Below, piece by piece: positions 13,101-25,100 of a stretch of DNA of 64,000 bases. This DNA is from Ursus arctos (taxonomy: Eukaryota > Chordata > Mammalia > Carnivora > Ursidae): NCBI RefSeq assembly GCF_023065955.2, contig NW_026623008.1, positions 22,936,001 to 23,000,000 on the forward strand. The letters run 5' to 3'. A program made the position numbers and the translations under genes. Position 1 is the stretch's first letter. Every line of letters begins with the position of its first letter. The notes under the pieces were generated by a model. That model saw only the letters and a list, made by a program, of their open reading frames with translations, was not told the DNA's origin and searched no databases.

Positions 13101-16100
13101 TAATCACTCAGTGGGGTGAACTATCTTGATTGATTAAGCATGTGTCGTGTGCCCACAGTTGGGGGTTATGTCAGCTTCAACCAAATCACATGGACCAGAA
13201 TAATTTTAGAAAATAGGGAATGTGATGTTGATTAATACTTCAATAATTTTATTCATAAAAATCTGAAATTGTGTATTAAAAAAAAAGTAGGGAAGATCGT
13301 TCTCCCAGGAAAGGACTTTGGACAGATAGGAAAAGGAGATCTATTATAAATATTTTAAAAATTATTTAATACTAACGCATCATTTAACTTTTAATTAGTT
13401 TTATTAAATATTTTTACCACTCTTGTTAGTGATTGCTAAATGATTTCTAAAATTTTATACTAGCCTTGCAATATTTCTTATTTTACTACACTTTCACCCA
13501 TGGGTATTATTTTCTCAGTATGTTGTTAACTTAATAGATTAAAAATAGCACCTTGTTTAGATTTTCTTTTTTCACTTAACGTCTATCATAATTATTTTCT
13601 GTAATTGTAATTTAATTGGCTGCTTACTCTTCTATTTGATTGCTTTACCATAGTTTACCAAGCTTATTTTCCAATTATTGGTCATTTAGATTGCTTTATA
13701 GTTTTTTTTAAAACCTTTGTAGGTAATAATACTACAAGTATTTTTATAAACCCATAGGTTTTTGGTTTTTGCCTCCGTTGAGTTTTTTCTTTTGGAAAAA
13801 TTCTAATGATGTTATTCTTGCATCAAAGGTATAAACATCTTGATGCCCTTGCTTTCAAAAACTTCCACTGACTTGCGTTTTTACTAATGTGTTGTCTTAT
13901 ATCACGTTTGCTAATGTTGAGCATTATTTTTAAAGAATATGTTTTGATTAAGTACAAAAAGTGATCTCAGATTGTTTTAATTTACAGTTTTAAATTAACA
14001 GACATTTTTCAGTGAGTCCTCAACTCCCATCTTTTCCTTACCTCATTATTTGGAGTATAAATACCAGATATACCCTGTGCTTTATTTCATTTCTTTTGTA
14101 CCCAGGTCTGGTCCATCGAACTCACATGTCATCCTGTCGTGTGGATAAGCCCTCTGAGATAGTAGATGTCGGAGACAAAGTGTGGGTTAAGCTTATTGGT
14201 CGAGAGGTAAGGTTCTGTGCAACTTTCACGTTGTTAGAAAGACCGAGGAAAAGCTGGGGGGGGCAGTGTTGGTATTTCATGATGGTGAATGTGGATATAT
14301 TGTTAACTGTGGCTGATGATCTTATTTTTGAATCCTGCCACTGTATTCTGTCCTGAATTGAAACCTTCTGGCCGGTTGTCCTGTAAACTCAGAAGGGATG
14401 TGCTGTAAACTATAATAACTGTGGTGCAATAAGTACATGTTTATAGAACTTTCCTCCCTGAAGTTTATCCAAATGGTGGGTAGGAAAAAAAAAAAAAAAG
14501 AAAAGAACCAAAAAGACAGAAGAAAACTTAATTTGTGGAACTGGTCTTTATCATAAATTTCAAAGAATAGCTGCCAGGTACACTTCAGTTTGGACCAAAA
14601 CAATGAAAAGACACAGAGGTTACCGTTATTGCTCCTAATACCTGGCACCATGTGGCGCGAGGCAAGTGAGAAAGGTGTGAAGGACCCTGTTAACAGCAGC
14701 TCACTTGAGGCATGAGGGCTGTGGATGTGGGCAGCATGCTCTTGTCCCAGAGAATGGCAGGGGAGAGAGGTCTGAAAGAGATACTATTCAATAATAGGTA
14801 CTAGTCTGAGGGATATAAGAGTGAGCCAGACCTAGGTGACCTCAGCTGTTATGGAGCTCGTATAGAATGTAATTGGACGAGACAAATATAAAAGTAAGCA
14901 AACATACATATAAAATAATCGTAAATTATAAGTGCTGTAATGGGCTCAAGCAGTATCAGCAGTAGATTTAGATAAAGTGGTCAGTAACAGGCTCTCTGTG
15001 GAAATGATGTGGGAGCTTAGACCTAAAGGAAAAGGCACTGGTCATGTGAAAAGTTAGGATAAGCATATTCCAGGCAGGGAGAATAACTGGTGCAGAGACC
15101 CTGAAGTGGAAAAGGGCATCAAGTGTTGGAGGAAGCAAAAGAAGACCAACATGGCTAACAATTGCCTTCATGTTTAAAAATGTACTAGACCAAGTCCAAA
15201 AAGGGATCTAGTCTAGTCTGGAATGTTTGGGAAATGCATTCTGGGCTCATGGATCTCTGAACCTATCATTATGCTGAACTTACCTGGAAAAAACAGCTTT
15301 TATTTTCTGCCTGGTTACCTGTGTTGGCCTTGAATTTCTGAGCAACCATTTCTGTCTTTCCTCCCGAGAAGGACAAGAATGAGATAAAAACCATTTCCTA
15401 AAGTTATTCTGCCACAAGATCTATTTATAATGCTCATTAGTACCCCCAGTGTTCCTAGTACAGGACTCAGCCATTAGAGGAGCTCAGTGTTTGTTATAAT
15501 GATAAAGCTTTGATGCTTAGTTAGATAATTTTAGACCAGCAGTCTAAATAGTGTACTCTTAGCTCTTGGTGACTTTGCTTTTGTCTTTTACAGATGAAAA
15601 ATGATAGGATAAAAGTGTCCCTCTCCATGAAAGTTGTCAACCAAGGGACTGGGAAAGACCTCGACCCTAACAACGTTATCATTGAGTAGGTAAAAGGTTT
15701 GGAAAGGCTACAGTCCTGCTTCTCAAACCACAGAATGCTGTAGTGAATCAGGCTGACCTAGGAACTCTACCATTTATAGTCTCTGATATTGATGAGTTAT
15801 GTAGCCCTTGTGATCCTTGGATTTCGGTAACACCATACTGCATAGAGTTCTAAGATTGGATGCTAACATGCAAAGCATAGAAATTCTCCATCAGTGGTTT
15901 TGTTTCCTTCCCCTTATTCTTTGTCTGCCCTTTAACCAGTTAGCCAACAAGCATTCATGAAGCACCTGCTACTTGTCTCTCTCCTAGCACAGGGGCTCAA
16001 AAAAGATAAAGACCATATGGAAGAGTAGGGTAATCTAGAAGCAACGCCAGTGGAGTTTAATGCATCTTGGGATAACTGTGTTCTGAATATGACATTTTAC

Positions 16101-19100
16101 TTTCATTGGCTCTTCTGACCTTTCGTTTAGGAATGGAAGATTTGCTATCCATGGAGGCTAATGTCTGGTGATATAAGGAATTTGCTATCGGTCTCAAAGT
16201 TTTTCTTGAATGTATGCCAGTGATTTCTGATCAGGGGTTCCTAGTTCCCTAAGGTTCCGTGAAGGGTTTCTGAACTGTTCCCAGGGTTTCAGAAAGCTAA
16301 TCAAAATCATGCATTTAACTTCAGGTTAACCATGACTTTATTGTATTGTTTTTGATGTTAAAATACCACATTGTTTATCTCATGCTAATCAGGTGTTCTC
16401 AGTGGTTGTTATGTTATTGATTAATTTATTTTTTAAAAAGATTTTATTTATATATTTGAGAGAGAGAGGGAGAGAGAAAGCACGAGAGGGGGGAGAAAGG
16501 GTCAGAGGGAGAAGCAGGCTCCCCGCTGAGCAGAGCCTGATGCAGGGTTTGATCCCAGGACCCTGGGATCGTGACCTCAGCTGAAGGTAGACGCTTAACC
16601 GACTGAGCCACCCAGGTGCCCCGCCCTCTTTTTTCCTAAAGATTTTATTTTTGGGTGCCTGGGTGACTCAGTCGGTCAAGCATCTGACCCTGCTTTTGGC
16701 TCAGGTCATGATCTCAGGGTCCTGAGATCGAGCCCTGTGTTGGGCTTCCTACTCAGGGAGGTATCTGCTTGTCTCCCTCTCCCTCTGCCTCTCCCCGCGT
16801 GTGCACTCTTTCTCTCTTTCTCTCTAAAATAAGTAAATAAATCGTAAAAAAAAAAAAAAAAAAAAAAAGGTTTTATTTTTAAGCAATCTCCACACCCAAT
16901 GTGGGGCTTAAGCCCACAGCTCCAAGATCAATAGTTGCATGCTCCACTGACTGAGCCCGCCAGACATCCCTATATTCCTAGTTTCTATTTTGGTGCTTGG
17001 TGATAAGTAGTTTCCCTGTGGTTAATGACAAATTATAGTGGGTCAAGGACCTGAACTAGGACATTGAAGCTAGGGCCCTTTTTACCACATGATGCTTCTA
17101 GCTGTTGTATGTGAATTATTTTTTCCATATTTCTGTAGTTTCATCTCTAAATATTGACATATTTGTAAGTCTGATTATTGACAAAACACCTTTCAGTTAT
17201 AATAGAAATGTTTTATAACTCAGAGCTCAGTAATGTTATTTAAGTCTGGCTTTTGCTGATTACATTATAATAAATTACTTCTGCTCCAAAGAATCCTGTG
17301 CTATATACAGACTCATTAAAAAGCAATGGAATTTCCCAAAGTCACCCTTGTAGGGGCAAAATGTAAAACAAGTAAAATAAAAGAGCTACTTCTCTGTCTC
17401 AAAACAAGGGTAGAGAAGGGAAGGGGCTCCCTGGTTTTGGGCTGTACAAGTCTCTATGTATAGGCTATTTCTAGTAATAACCAAGTAGCCAAACAGTAAC
17501 TTTTGTTATAAACTGTTTCTAGAGCTGCATCCAGGAAAGAAAATATAGTGGAATGATGAGAGGTTTTAGTGCTAGACGTAAATCAGAAAGAGTCCTAGTT
17601 CTGCTGCAAACTGGTATATGACCTTGAGCAGACTCCTTCTCTTCTCTGACCCTCAGCTTCTTACTCTCAGATGGAGGGGATGATGCCTACATCTCAGAAA
17701 TGATGGAATGATTTAAATACAAGCTTGTTTGTAAAGAGCCAGATTAGTGTCTAGTCTATGGTAGAAACTTAGTAGATGGTAGCTACTTGTAGTTACTGTT
17801 TTAAAAGATCTCTTTGTTTTTCTTCTGTGATTATCACACCTTTTCTTGTGAAAGAATATATAAGACCTGGGAGAACAGGGGGCACACAGCTCTTTCTTAT
17901 CTCCCAGAGTGCCTGATGTGTAGCAGTTGTTAGTGGTTTCATTTACTCATTTATTCAGCAAATGTTTTTTGGGTTCATATTCTGTATTAGGTACAATGGC
18001 AATACCAAGTTTTCTGCCTAAGGGCCTTACTGCCTAGTGTAATGAGATAATTATGTAGATCACTTTAATATAAGGCAAATGTAATAAATGCTAAAAGAGT
18101 AGGTTAGGGGCGCCTGGGTGGCTCAGTCGTTAAGCGTCTGCCTTCGGCTCAGGGTGTGATCCCGGCGTTCTGGAATCGAGCCCCACATCGGGCTCTTCCG
18201 CTGAGAGCCTGCTTCTTCCTCTCCCACTCCCCCTGCTTGTGTTCCCTCTCTCGCTGGCTGTCTCTCTCTCTGTCAAATAAGTAAATAAAATCTTAAAAAA
18301 AAAAAAAAAAAAAGAGTAGGTTAAAGAAAGGGTTCTAGGAATTAGCTTGAAGAGGATGAGTTGATTTCAGACCCTGATGGCTAGAAGAGAGGTGGCATTT
18401 GAGCTAGTTCTAGAAGAATGGATAAGATTTTGTCGGGCAGCAGGGGAAGGAATGGTGTTTCTGACAGAAGAAATGATTTAAGGAAAGGCACGAGGTAGTA
18501 AAGCACAGGGCACATTAGGAGTCTTGTTTAAGGCAAGAGGAGGGTACAGTCAAGTACTAGAATGTAAGGCTTGAAAGGTATGTTGGGGTCAGATTGTGGA
18601 GAGCTTTGACTTTGACTGTCAGTCAAAGAGCGTTAATTTTTTTTAAAGCCCTGGGGCGCCTGGGTGGCTCAGTCAGTTAAGCGTTTGCCTTCAGCTCGGA
18701 TCATGATCCCAGGGTCCTGGGCTTGAGCCCTGTGTCAGGCTCCCTGCTCAGCGGGGAGTCTACTTCTCCCTCTCCTCCCTGCTTGTGCTCTCTCTTGCTA
18801 TCTCTGTCTCAAATAAATAAATAAAATATTAAAAAAAATTTTTTAAAGCCCTTGAAGGGCAGAGGCTCCTGATCAGATTAATCTCTCCTTGTACCCCATT
18901 CCCTGACCTCGCCCTGTTATGCTCAGTGTCTTAGTGCTGTCTTCAGCCACCCACAGTTTGTCAGCTGCCTTTCATTCTCCATCAAGATCTGTCTTACATT
19001 TCATTCCCCCAGTCCCAGAGTGTTAAAGGGAATCTGTAAATGGAAAGGGGAAAGGCAGTTTCCAGGCAGTTTCAGCCAGCATCGCATGGTCTTTTAGAAG

Positions 19101-22100
19101 AGTGTTTGTGGCTCACCAATGTAATTGTCCACCTGTATGTCTCCCTCCACTGCTAGACTGTAAGCTCCTTGAGAAGGACCCTGTTCTGCCTTTTTGACAC
19201 ACTTACTCATCATTGGCAGTGGTGCTTGCCGCTTAACAGTTGAACTGAACAAAAGAAAGAGTAATTCAACTATGTGCCCTCAGTGGATGGGAGGAGAAAA
19301 CTTGTTACTGTGTAGATGCAAAGTAGCGAGGCCTGAACCAGCCTGGCAGTGAGCACAGAAAAGGGAGATAGGCAAGTGACACATTTGTTGAGTATGGAGT
19401 GGGAGTTATGATTTGGCTTGTTGTATGTTAGAACCCACAGAATATTGGAATTGATTATAATGAGGGTTTGTTTAAGCTGTAACTCATAGCCACTTGAAAC
19501 TCAGCTCCACAGATAAGGATATCTGAAAGCCATGGAGTTTGTGACTTGCTCAAGTTACGTCCCCAAGATCCTGCCCTAGTTTTTATTTTTTAATTTTTTT
19601 TTGAAGATTTTATTTATTTATTTGAGGGAGAGAGAGTGAGCACACAGAGGCAGAGGGAGAAGCAAACTCCCTGCTGAGCAGGGAGCCCTACGTGGGACTC
19701 GATCCCGGGACTCTGAGACCATGACCCAAGCCGGAGACAGATGCTTAACCGATTGGGCCACCCAGGTGCCCCTTCTCTACCCTTTTGTAAATAAAAAAAA
19801 TTATTTTATTGTGGTGAGAACACCTAACATTAGAGCTACCCTCTTAACAAATTTTTAAGTATTGTTGACTAGGTACAGTGTTGTATAACAGAGCTCTAAA
19901 ATGTAGTTCTTCTTGCTTAACTGAAACTTGATGCCTGTTGATAAGTAACTCCTATTTCCCTCTCTACCCCCCACAACCTTGGTTTTTCTTACTCAAGCTT
20001 TATTCTTTGAAAGGACCCTTTCCCATGACCCATACGAGACAGTTGACCTCCTGTCCTTTGAAGATTATGCTAGGGCAAAACCTGGGGATTTGAGCAGGCA
20101 TTTTCAAAACTTAAATCATATACTTGTCTGCACTGTCCCACTGGATAGCCACTAAGTTACATATGGTTACATACGGTTATTTAAATGTAAATGAAAATTA
20201 AAATTTAATCCAATTCCTCAGTTACACTAACTACATTTTAAGTGCTCAGTAGCCACAGACCTAAATATTAGTCAACAGTACAGACATAAATTTATAGAAC
20301 TGTCCATCATTGCATTCTGTTGGACACTGATATGCTAGATGGTGTGCTTACTGCTTAGATACAGAAAAAAATAAGATACAGACTTATCCTTTTTTTAAAA
20401 GATATATTTATTTATTTGAGAAAGAGAGCATGAGTGGGGGAGAGGGAGAGAGAGAATCTCAAGCAGACTCTGCACTGATCTCAGAGCCCGATGTGGGGCT
20501 TGATCCCACGACCCTGGGTTCAAGACTTGAGCCAGAATCAAGAGTCGGATGCTTAACCGACCGAACCACCTGGGCGCCCAGACATAGTCTTTATCTTTGA
20601 AGGCCTATTCATGGTACAGAGGGTGAGCCAAAATGTAAACAAATCTAACAAAATGACCAGAGAGTAAAACGCTGTGGGAACACAAGAGTAATTGGCTCTT
20701 CCTGTGGTGGCAGGGGACATTGTAGAGAAGATGTGGTGTATGAGCTGAGCTGAAGGACCAGGACAGAATATGGAATATCTTGGTCTTTTCTGTTTCCTCC
20801 CTTGAACCAGTGTATCCCATGAAACTGTTAGCTAAAATACGTGAGATGGGTAGTTTTGTTCCGCTTTGATATTGTCGTCCTGCCTTTCTCTGGGTAATGT
20901 GGCTTTTTTGGCAGAATATTTCTGTTTTTGCTGGACTCCATAGAGACTTGGTGAATAGTTGGAAAAGCTTAGGTGAAGTCAAAGTTCAAAGTTAAAGAGG
21001 TTCAGGTAAAGAAAAAATATTTGGTATCAAGAGCACAGAAATTTTTTTTTTTTTTAAGATTTATTTATTTGAGAGAGAGAGAAAGAGGGCATGAGTGGAG
21101 GGAGGGGCAGAGGGAAAGAGAATATCAGGCAGAAGCCCTGCTGAGTACAGAGCCCGATGCAGGGCTTGATCCCATGACTCCGAGATCATGATCTGCGCCG
21201 AAACCAAGAGCTGGACGCTCAACCAACTGAGCCACCCAGGTGCCCCAAGAGCATAGAAATTTCAACAAACATTTATTTATTTTATTTTTTAAAAGATTTT
21301 ATTGATTTATTTGACAGAAAGAGAGAGCATAAGCGGGGTGAGCAGCGGGCAGAGAGAGAAGCAGGCTCCCTGCTGAGCAGGGAGCCCAATGTGGGACTGG
21401 ATCCTGGGACTCTGGGATCATGATTGGAGCTGAAGGCAGATGCTTAACTGACTGAGCCCCCCAGGCATCCCTCAGCAAACGTTTATTGATGCTGTTGCTT
21501 GCCAAGCTTTGGGCTAAGGTGTGGAGAAACAAACACAAGTAAGATCTTGTAGAAAGGGCTTACAATCTAGAGAAGAAATGTTAATGTATCAGGCAATAAA
21601 GTTGATGTGTGCTAGGACTGCAGTGTGTATAGACTACATTTTGAGTTTGAAAAAAAAAGTGATCGAGGGTGACACTCTTCGATCAAACATTTCTGAGTAC
21701 CTACTCTGTGCAGGTATCATGTGTTATATCGTAAAGGTCAAAGAAAGAGCCATGACAACTGGGCTGCTTAGGCTCTGCTGCTGGCAGGAGTGTAATTGGT
21801 AAACACTACGGAAAACTGGCTGGCGGTGTCTGCTACAGCTGATGCCCTACAACCCAGTGTACTGTTCCGCTCCTACCTGGAACGAGGCATTTCCCTACAG
21901 AAATGCATACATATATCTGTCACCGAAAGATGTGCTAGAAAGTTCACAGAAGAAGCACTGTTCATAGTAGAAACTATTCAGATACCCATCAACAGCAAAA
22001 TACTTATGGCAGTGAGAATCAGTGATCCATAACTGCACATAACAATGTGGATGAATCTCTCAGATGAGTGAAAGAAGCCAGACACAGAAGGGTCCATGCT

Positions 22101-25100
22101 GTGTAATTCCATTTACATAATTTACAAAAATCGATACAACTAATCTACGCTGTTAGAAGTCAGCATAGTGGTTACCCTTGAGGGCGGCCTGGTGACTAGA
22201 GGCGCCTTGGAGGTGCTGGCAATGTTCTGTTTCCTTCGGAGTGTTGGTTTCCTGGGTATGTTCAAATTATGAAAACCAATCAAGCTTAAAATTTTTAAGA
22301 AACGCTATAGGAATGTGAACAAATAGATGGATTCTGGCTGAGGGGCTCAGGAGAAGACTTGATAGAAGGAGAGGAGGTGACTAAGCTGAGCCTTGAAGTG
22401 TTTGGGGGTGGTGAGGTGGGAGGAGAGAGGGGAAGCAGCATTTCAGAGAGAGGGAACTGCGTGAGCAAGGGCAGTGAACCATCTGGAGAAGGTCGGCTAG
22501 TCCTGTTTGGCAGCGCATCTCATGCAAGTAAAGTTGGAGCTGGAGAAGCGGGTTAGAGACACTGTGGAAGGCCTCGAGTACCAAAGGAAGGAATTTGAAC
22601 TTCAGGTTCTAGGAAGTCTTTGAAGGTCTTTTAAACCCGGGGGTGACCTCATCTGGGTTACAGGGGGCTTAGGAAGGTAAGTAATTATATCTTCATTCTC
22701 TGTGCATCAGTGAGCTGAAGTCGTCTCATTCATAATTATTAATTCAGAGCTTGTCCTGAATGAAAAAATATGTTTCATGTTGCTGTTTTCACTACTTGTC
22801 TCCGCACGCATGACACTTTTCCTTCTTTCTCCCTCGTACCTGCCAAAGACAGAACAAAAACCCAGCATACAGCATTACCGCCTAGTATCTCTGGCCACAT
22901 CTCTTAAGGGGGCCAACAGTCAGTATCCTTTTCGTTACAGGCAAGAAGAGAGGCGGCGGCGGTCCTTCCAGGATTACACTGGGCAGAAGATCACCCTCGA
23001 GGCTGTCCTGAACACCACCTGCAAGAAGTGCGGCTGTAAAGGTAAGGTGAAGCCTCTGCCAGGCCAGTCCTTCCTCCTTGTGCTGGCCCCTTACTAGGTG
23101 GGGGAGACCGCCTGCTTTGGCTGTGGCTCACCGAGCTTTTTAGTCAGTGATGGCCTCACTTGCTCATGCTGTTACTCCTCTTAGACTCTTATCAGAGTTC
23201 ATTCCCTTTCTGTGTCCTCTTCTGAATGCTGGCCCTGCCAGATACTCTACTGTCACCCCACCTCTCCCCCGCTTTGCGGTTGATGCCCTGTGTGGGCAAG
23301 ATCCCCATGTACTGCGCCAGGAGGGGTAAGAGTGTTAGCTTATGGTTAACACTGTAAATTTTTATCTCCAAGGACCATTACCATTCTGCTGCAAAAGTGA
23401 AGTAACTTGGAAATACATTCCTCAAGGATCCAGGTCAAACCCTTTCTTGCTCTTCTTTTCTCTTTGACTTCAGACTTCTGAATACAGTATCTTTAGTAAT
23501 GAAAAACACAGGCTAGCCACTTGCTCAGGTTTCTTCTGGTCTTACTCAGGTGTTCAAGAGCTCTCTCAGCCTGACTTCCCTTGTCAGAGCTATCACGAGA
23601 GGGATTGCCAGCATCTCATTTTCAGAGTGATCTCAATTTGTCACCCCTTTTCCCTTGCCTTCCATTTACCCTGCTCTCTTGATTTTTCTACAACAGTTGG
23701 TAGCAGATTTGTGCCCTGATTGATATCGTGGGAGTTAAGCCCCTACTTACCATTAATGTAGAGGGAGGAAGGGGGAAAAAATTGAAAGAATACCTCCTCA
23801 GGGGAATTGTGGGACCATTCCAGATATTTGGAAAACTGTATGCTGTATTCCCCTTCCAGGCACCACCTAGCCTCTGGATTCAGAGTTGCAAAGCAGTCTA
23901 CACATAGCTTTTTGATGATCTCATGTGCTCCTCTCTGCCCCTGAAATAGGGTCTATGCAAGCTCGGACAAAACCAGCTCTGTGGTTGCTGTTAAAACCAG
24001 CTCTGTAGGGACGCCTGGGTGGCTCAGTCATTAAGCGTCTGCCTTCAGCTCAGGGCGTGATCCCTGGGTCCTGGGATCGAGCCCCACATCGGGCTCCCTG
24101 CTCCACTGGGAAGCCTGCTTCTTCCTCTCCCACTCCCCCTGCTGTGTTCCCTCTCTCGCTGGCCATCTCTCTCTCTGTCAAATAAATAAATAAAATCTTA
24201 AAAAAATAAATAATAAAACCAGCTCTGTAGTAGCTGTTAAACAGACCCTTGATAACCCTATAGGTTCAGGGAGGGTGGGGTCATCTTCAGCTTACGTCCA
24301 CCAGGTGTTACATGAGGCAGAGAAGAATAATGAGAGATGGAATTTGGTCTAGTCAGCAAAGGTCAGGCCCAAGGGGGTTGGTTTTGGTGCAGCAGGAAGA
24401 GAACAGAACAGGAAGGCATGAAACCTGGAGTAAGTTTTAGCTCTGCTGCTCTGTGACCTTGAGCTACTTTCCTACTCTGGGCCTTTATATCTGCACATGC
24501 AGTATTGGGTTTGATGATCTCTAAGGCCCTTGCCAGACCTGACAGTCTGAATGTTGAGTGCCCCTAGGTGACTGCCTGTCTCTCAGTGTGTTAGCTTGGA
24601 TGTGAATGCCACCTTCCTGCCAGCTGCCTGAGAGCTATCTTCCTGTAGGGCTTGGCCTGCCACTCGGCTCCCTCTGCTAAGCATTCTGTTCTCTGGAGCA
24701 GCCTTTCAATGTCAGGAATAAGTTCCAAACAGATCTTTAAAAATTACTAAGCCCCATTGCTAATGGAAGGCAGCACAAGCCTGCTTCCTCTGCCATTTCC
24801 AAAGCAGTGCGAGTGTTTCCCACAGCTCTAGGACCAGCTGCTGGTCTGGCTTTGGTTGAGTGGGCAATGCTGTCTTGAGGTGACAGAAAATCTGCTCGGA
24901 ACCCAGCAGCTGCTCTGAATGAACTCAGTAATACTTCTTCAACCAGCTAGCCCCTTTCAGGAGCCTCAGGGGAAGACCCACCTGCCAAGAGGAGAGGCTC
25001 CTTCTCCCCTCCCTACCTTTCTGCCTCTCTTCTGCAGGCCACTTCGCAAAGGATTGTTTTATGCAACCAGGAGGGACCAAATATTCTCTGATACCTGATG

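Larger units (their letters stand above)
4140..14105 (+). other. ZCCHC17: ZCCHC17 intron, about 10 kb
   Basis: Starts GTGGGA and ends CCCAG. It contains a sense L1 relic split by SINEs (4855-6130), an antisense L1 relic (6145-6560), two antisense ERV LTR relics (6560-6850, 9165-9800), CAN SINEs, a tiny L1 tail (6959-7002), a DNA-transposon-like piece (9803-9905), MIR relics and an AT-rich antisense L1 relic at 13560-13980. Unassigned stretches are 7225-7715, 8345-9160, 10550-11280, 11430-12080 and 12840-13540. No coding exon was recognised in it. Confidence 0.9.
15686..22940 (+). other. ZCCHC17: ZCCHC17 intron, 7.3 kb
   Basis: Starts GTAGGT and ends CGTTACAG. It holds CAN SINEs at 16425-16622, 16637-16970 (nested pair), 18107-18309, 18653-18838, 19592-19772, 20392-20579, 21045-21246 and 21278-21472; an antisense L1 relic at 19786-19985; a sense L1 relic at 21745-22310; a DNA-transposon-like element at 20125-20345; and L2-like and MIR relics. 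No coding exon was recognised. The parts 15690-16420 and 16975-17570 are unassigned. Confidence 0.9.
23042..25037 (+). other. ZCCHC17: ZCCHC17 intron, 2.0 kb
   Basis: Starts GTAAGG and ends TCTTCTGCAG. It contains a CAN SINE (24009-24213) and a MIR-like relic (24410-24545). The rest (23100-23990, 24560-25030) is unassigned single-copy-looking sequence. Confidence 0.9.

Noticed and set aside
15684..15689. In-frame TAG after ATTGAG read as a premature stop (broken ZCCHC17)
   Set aside because: The donor GTAGGT at 15686 removes it; the spliced frame continues as E106-Q107 in agreement with the known protein.
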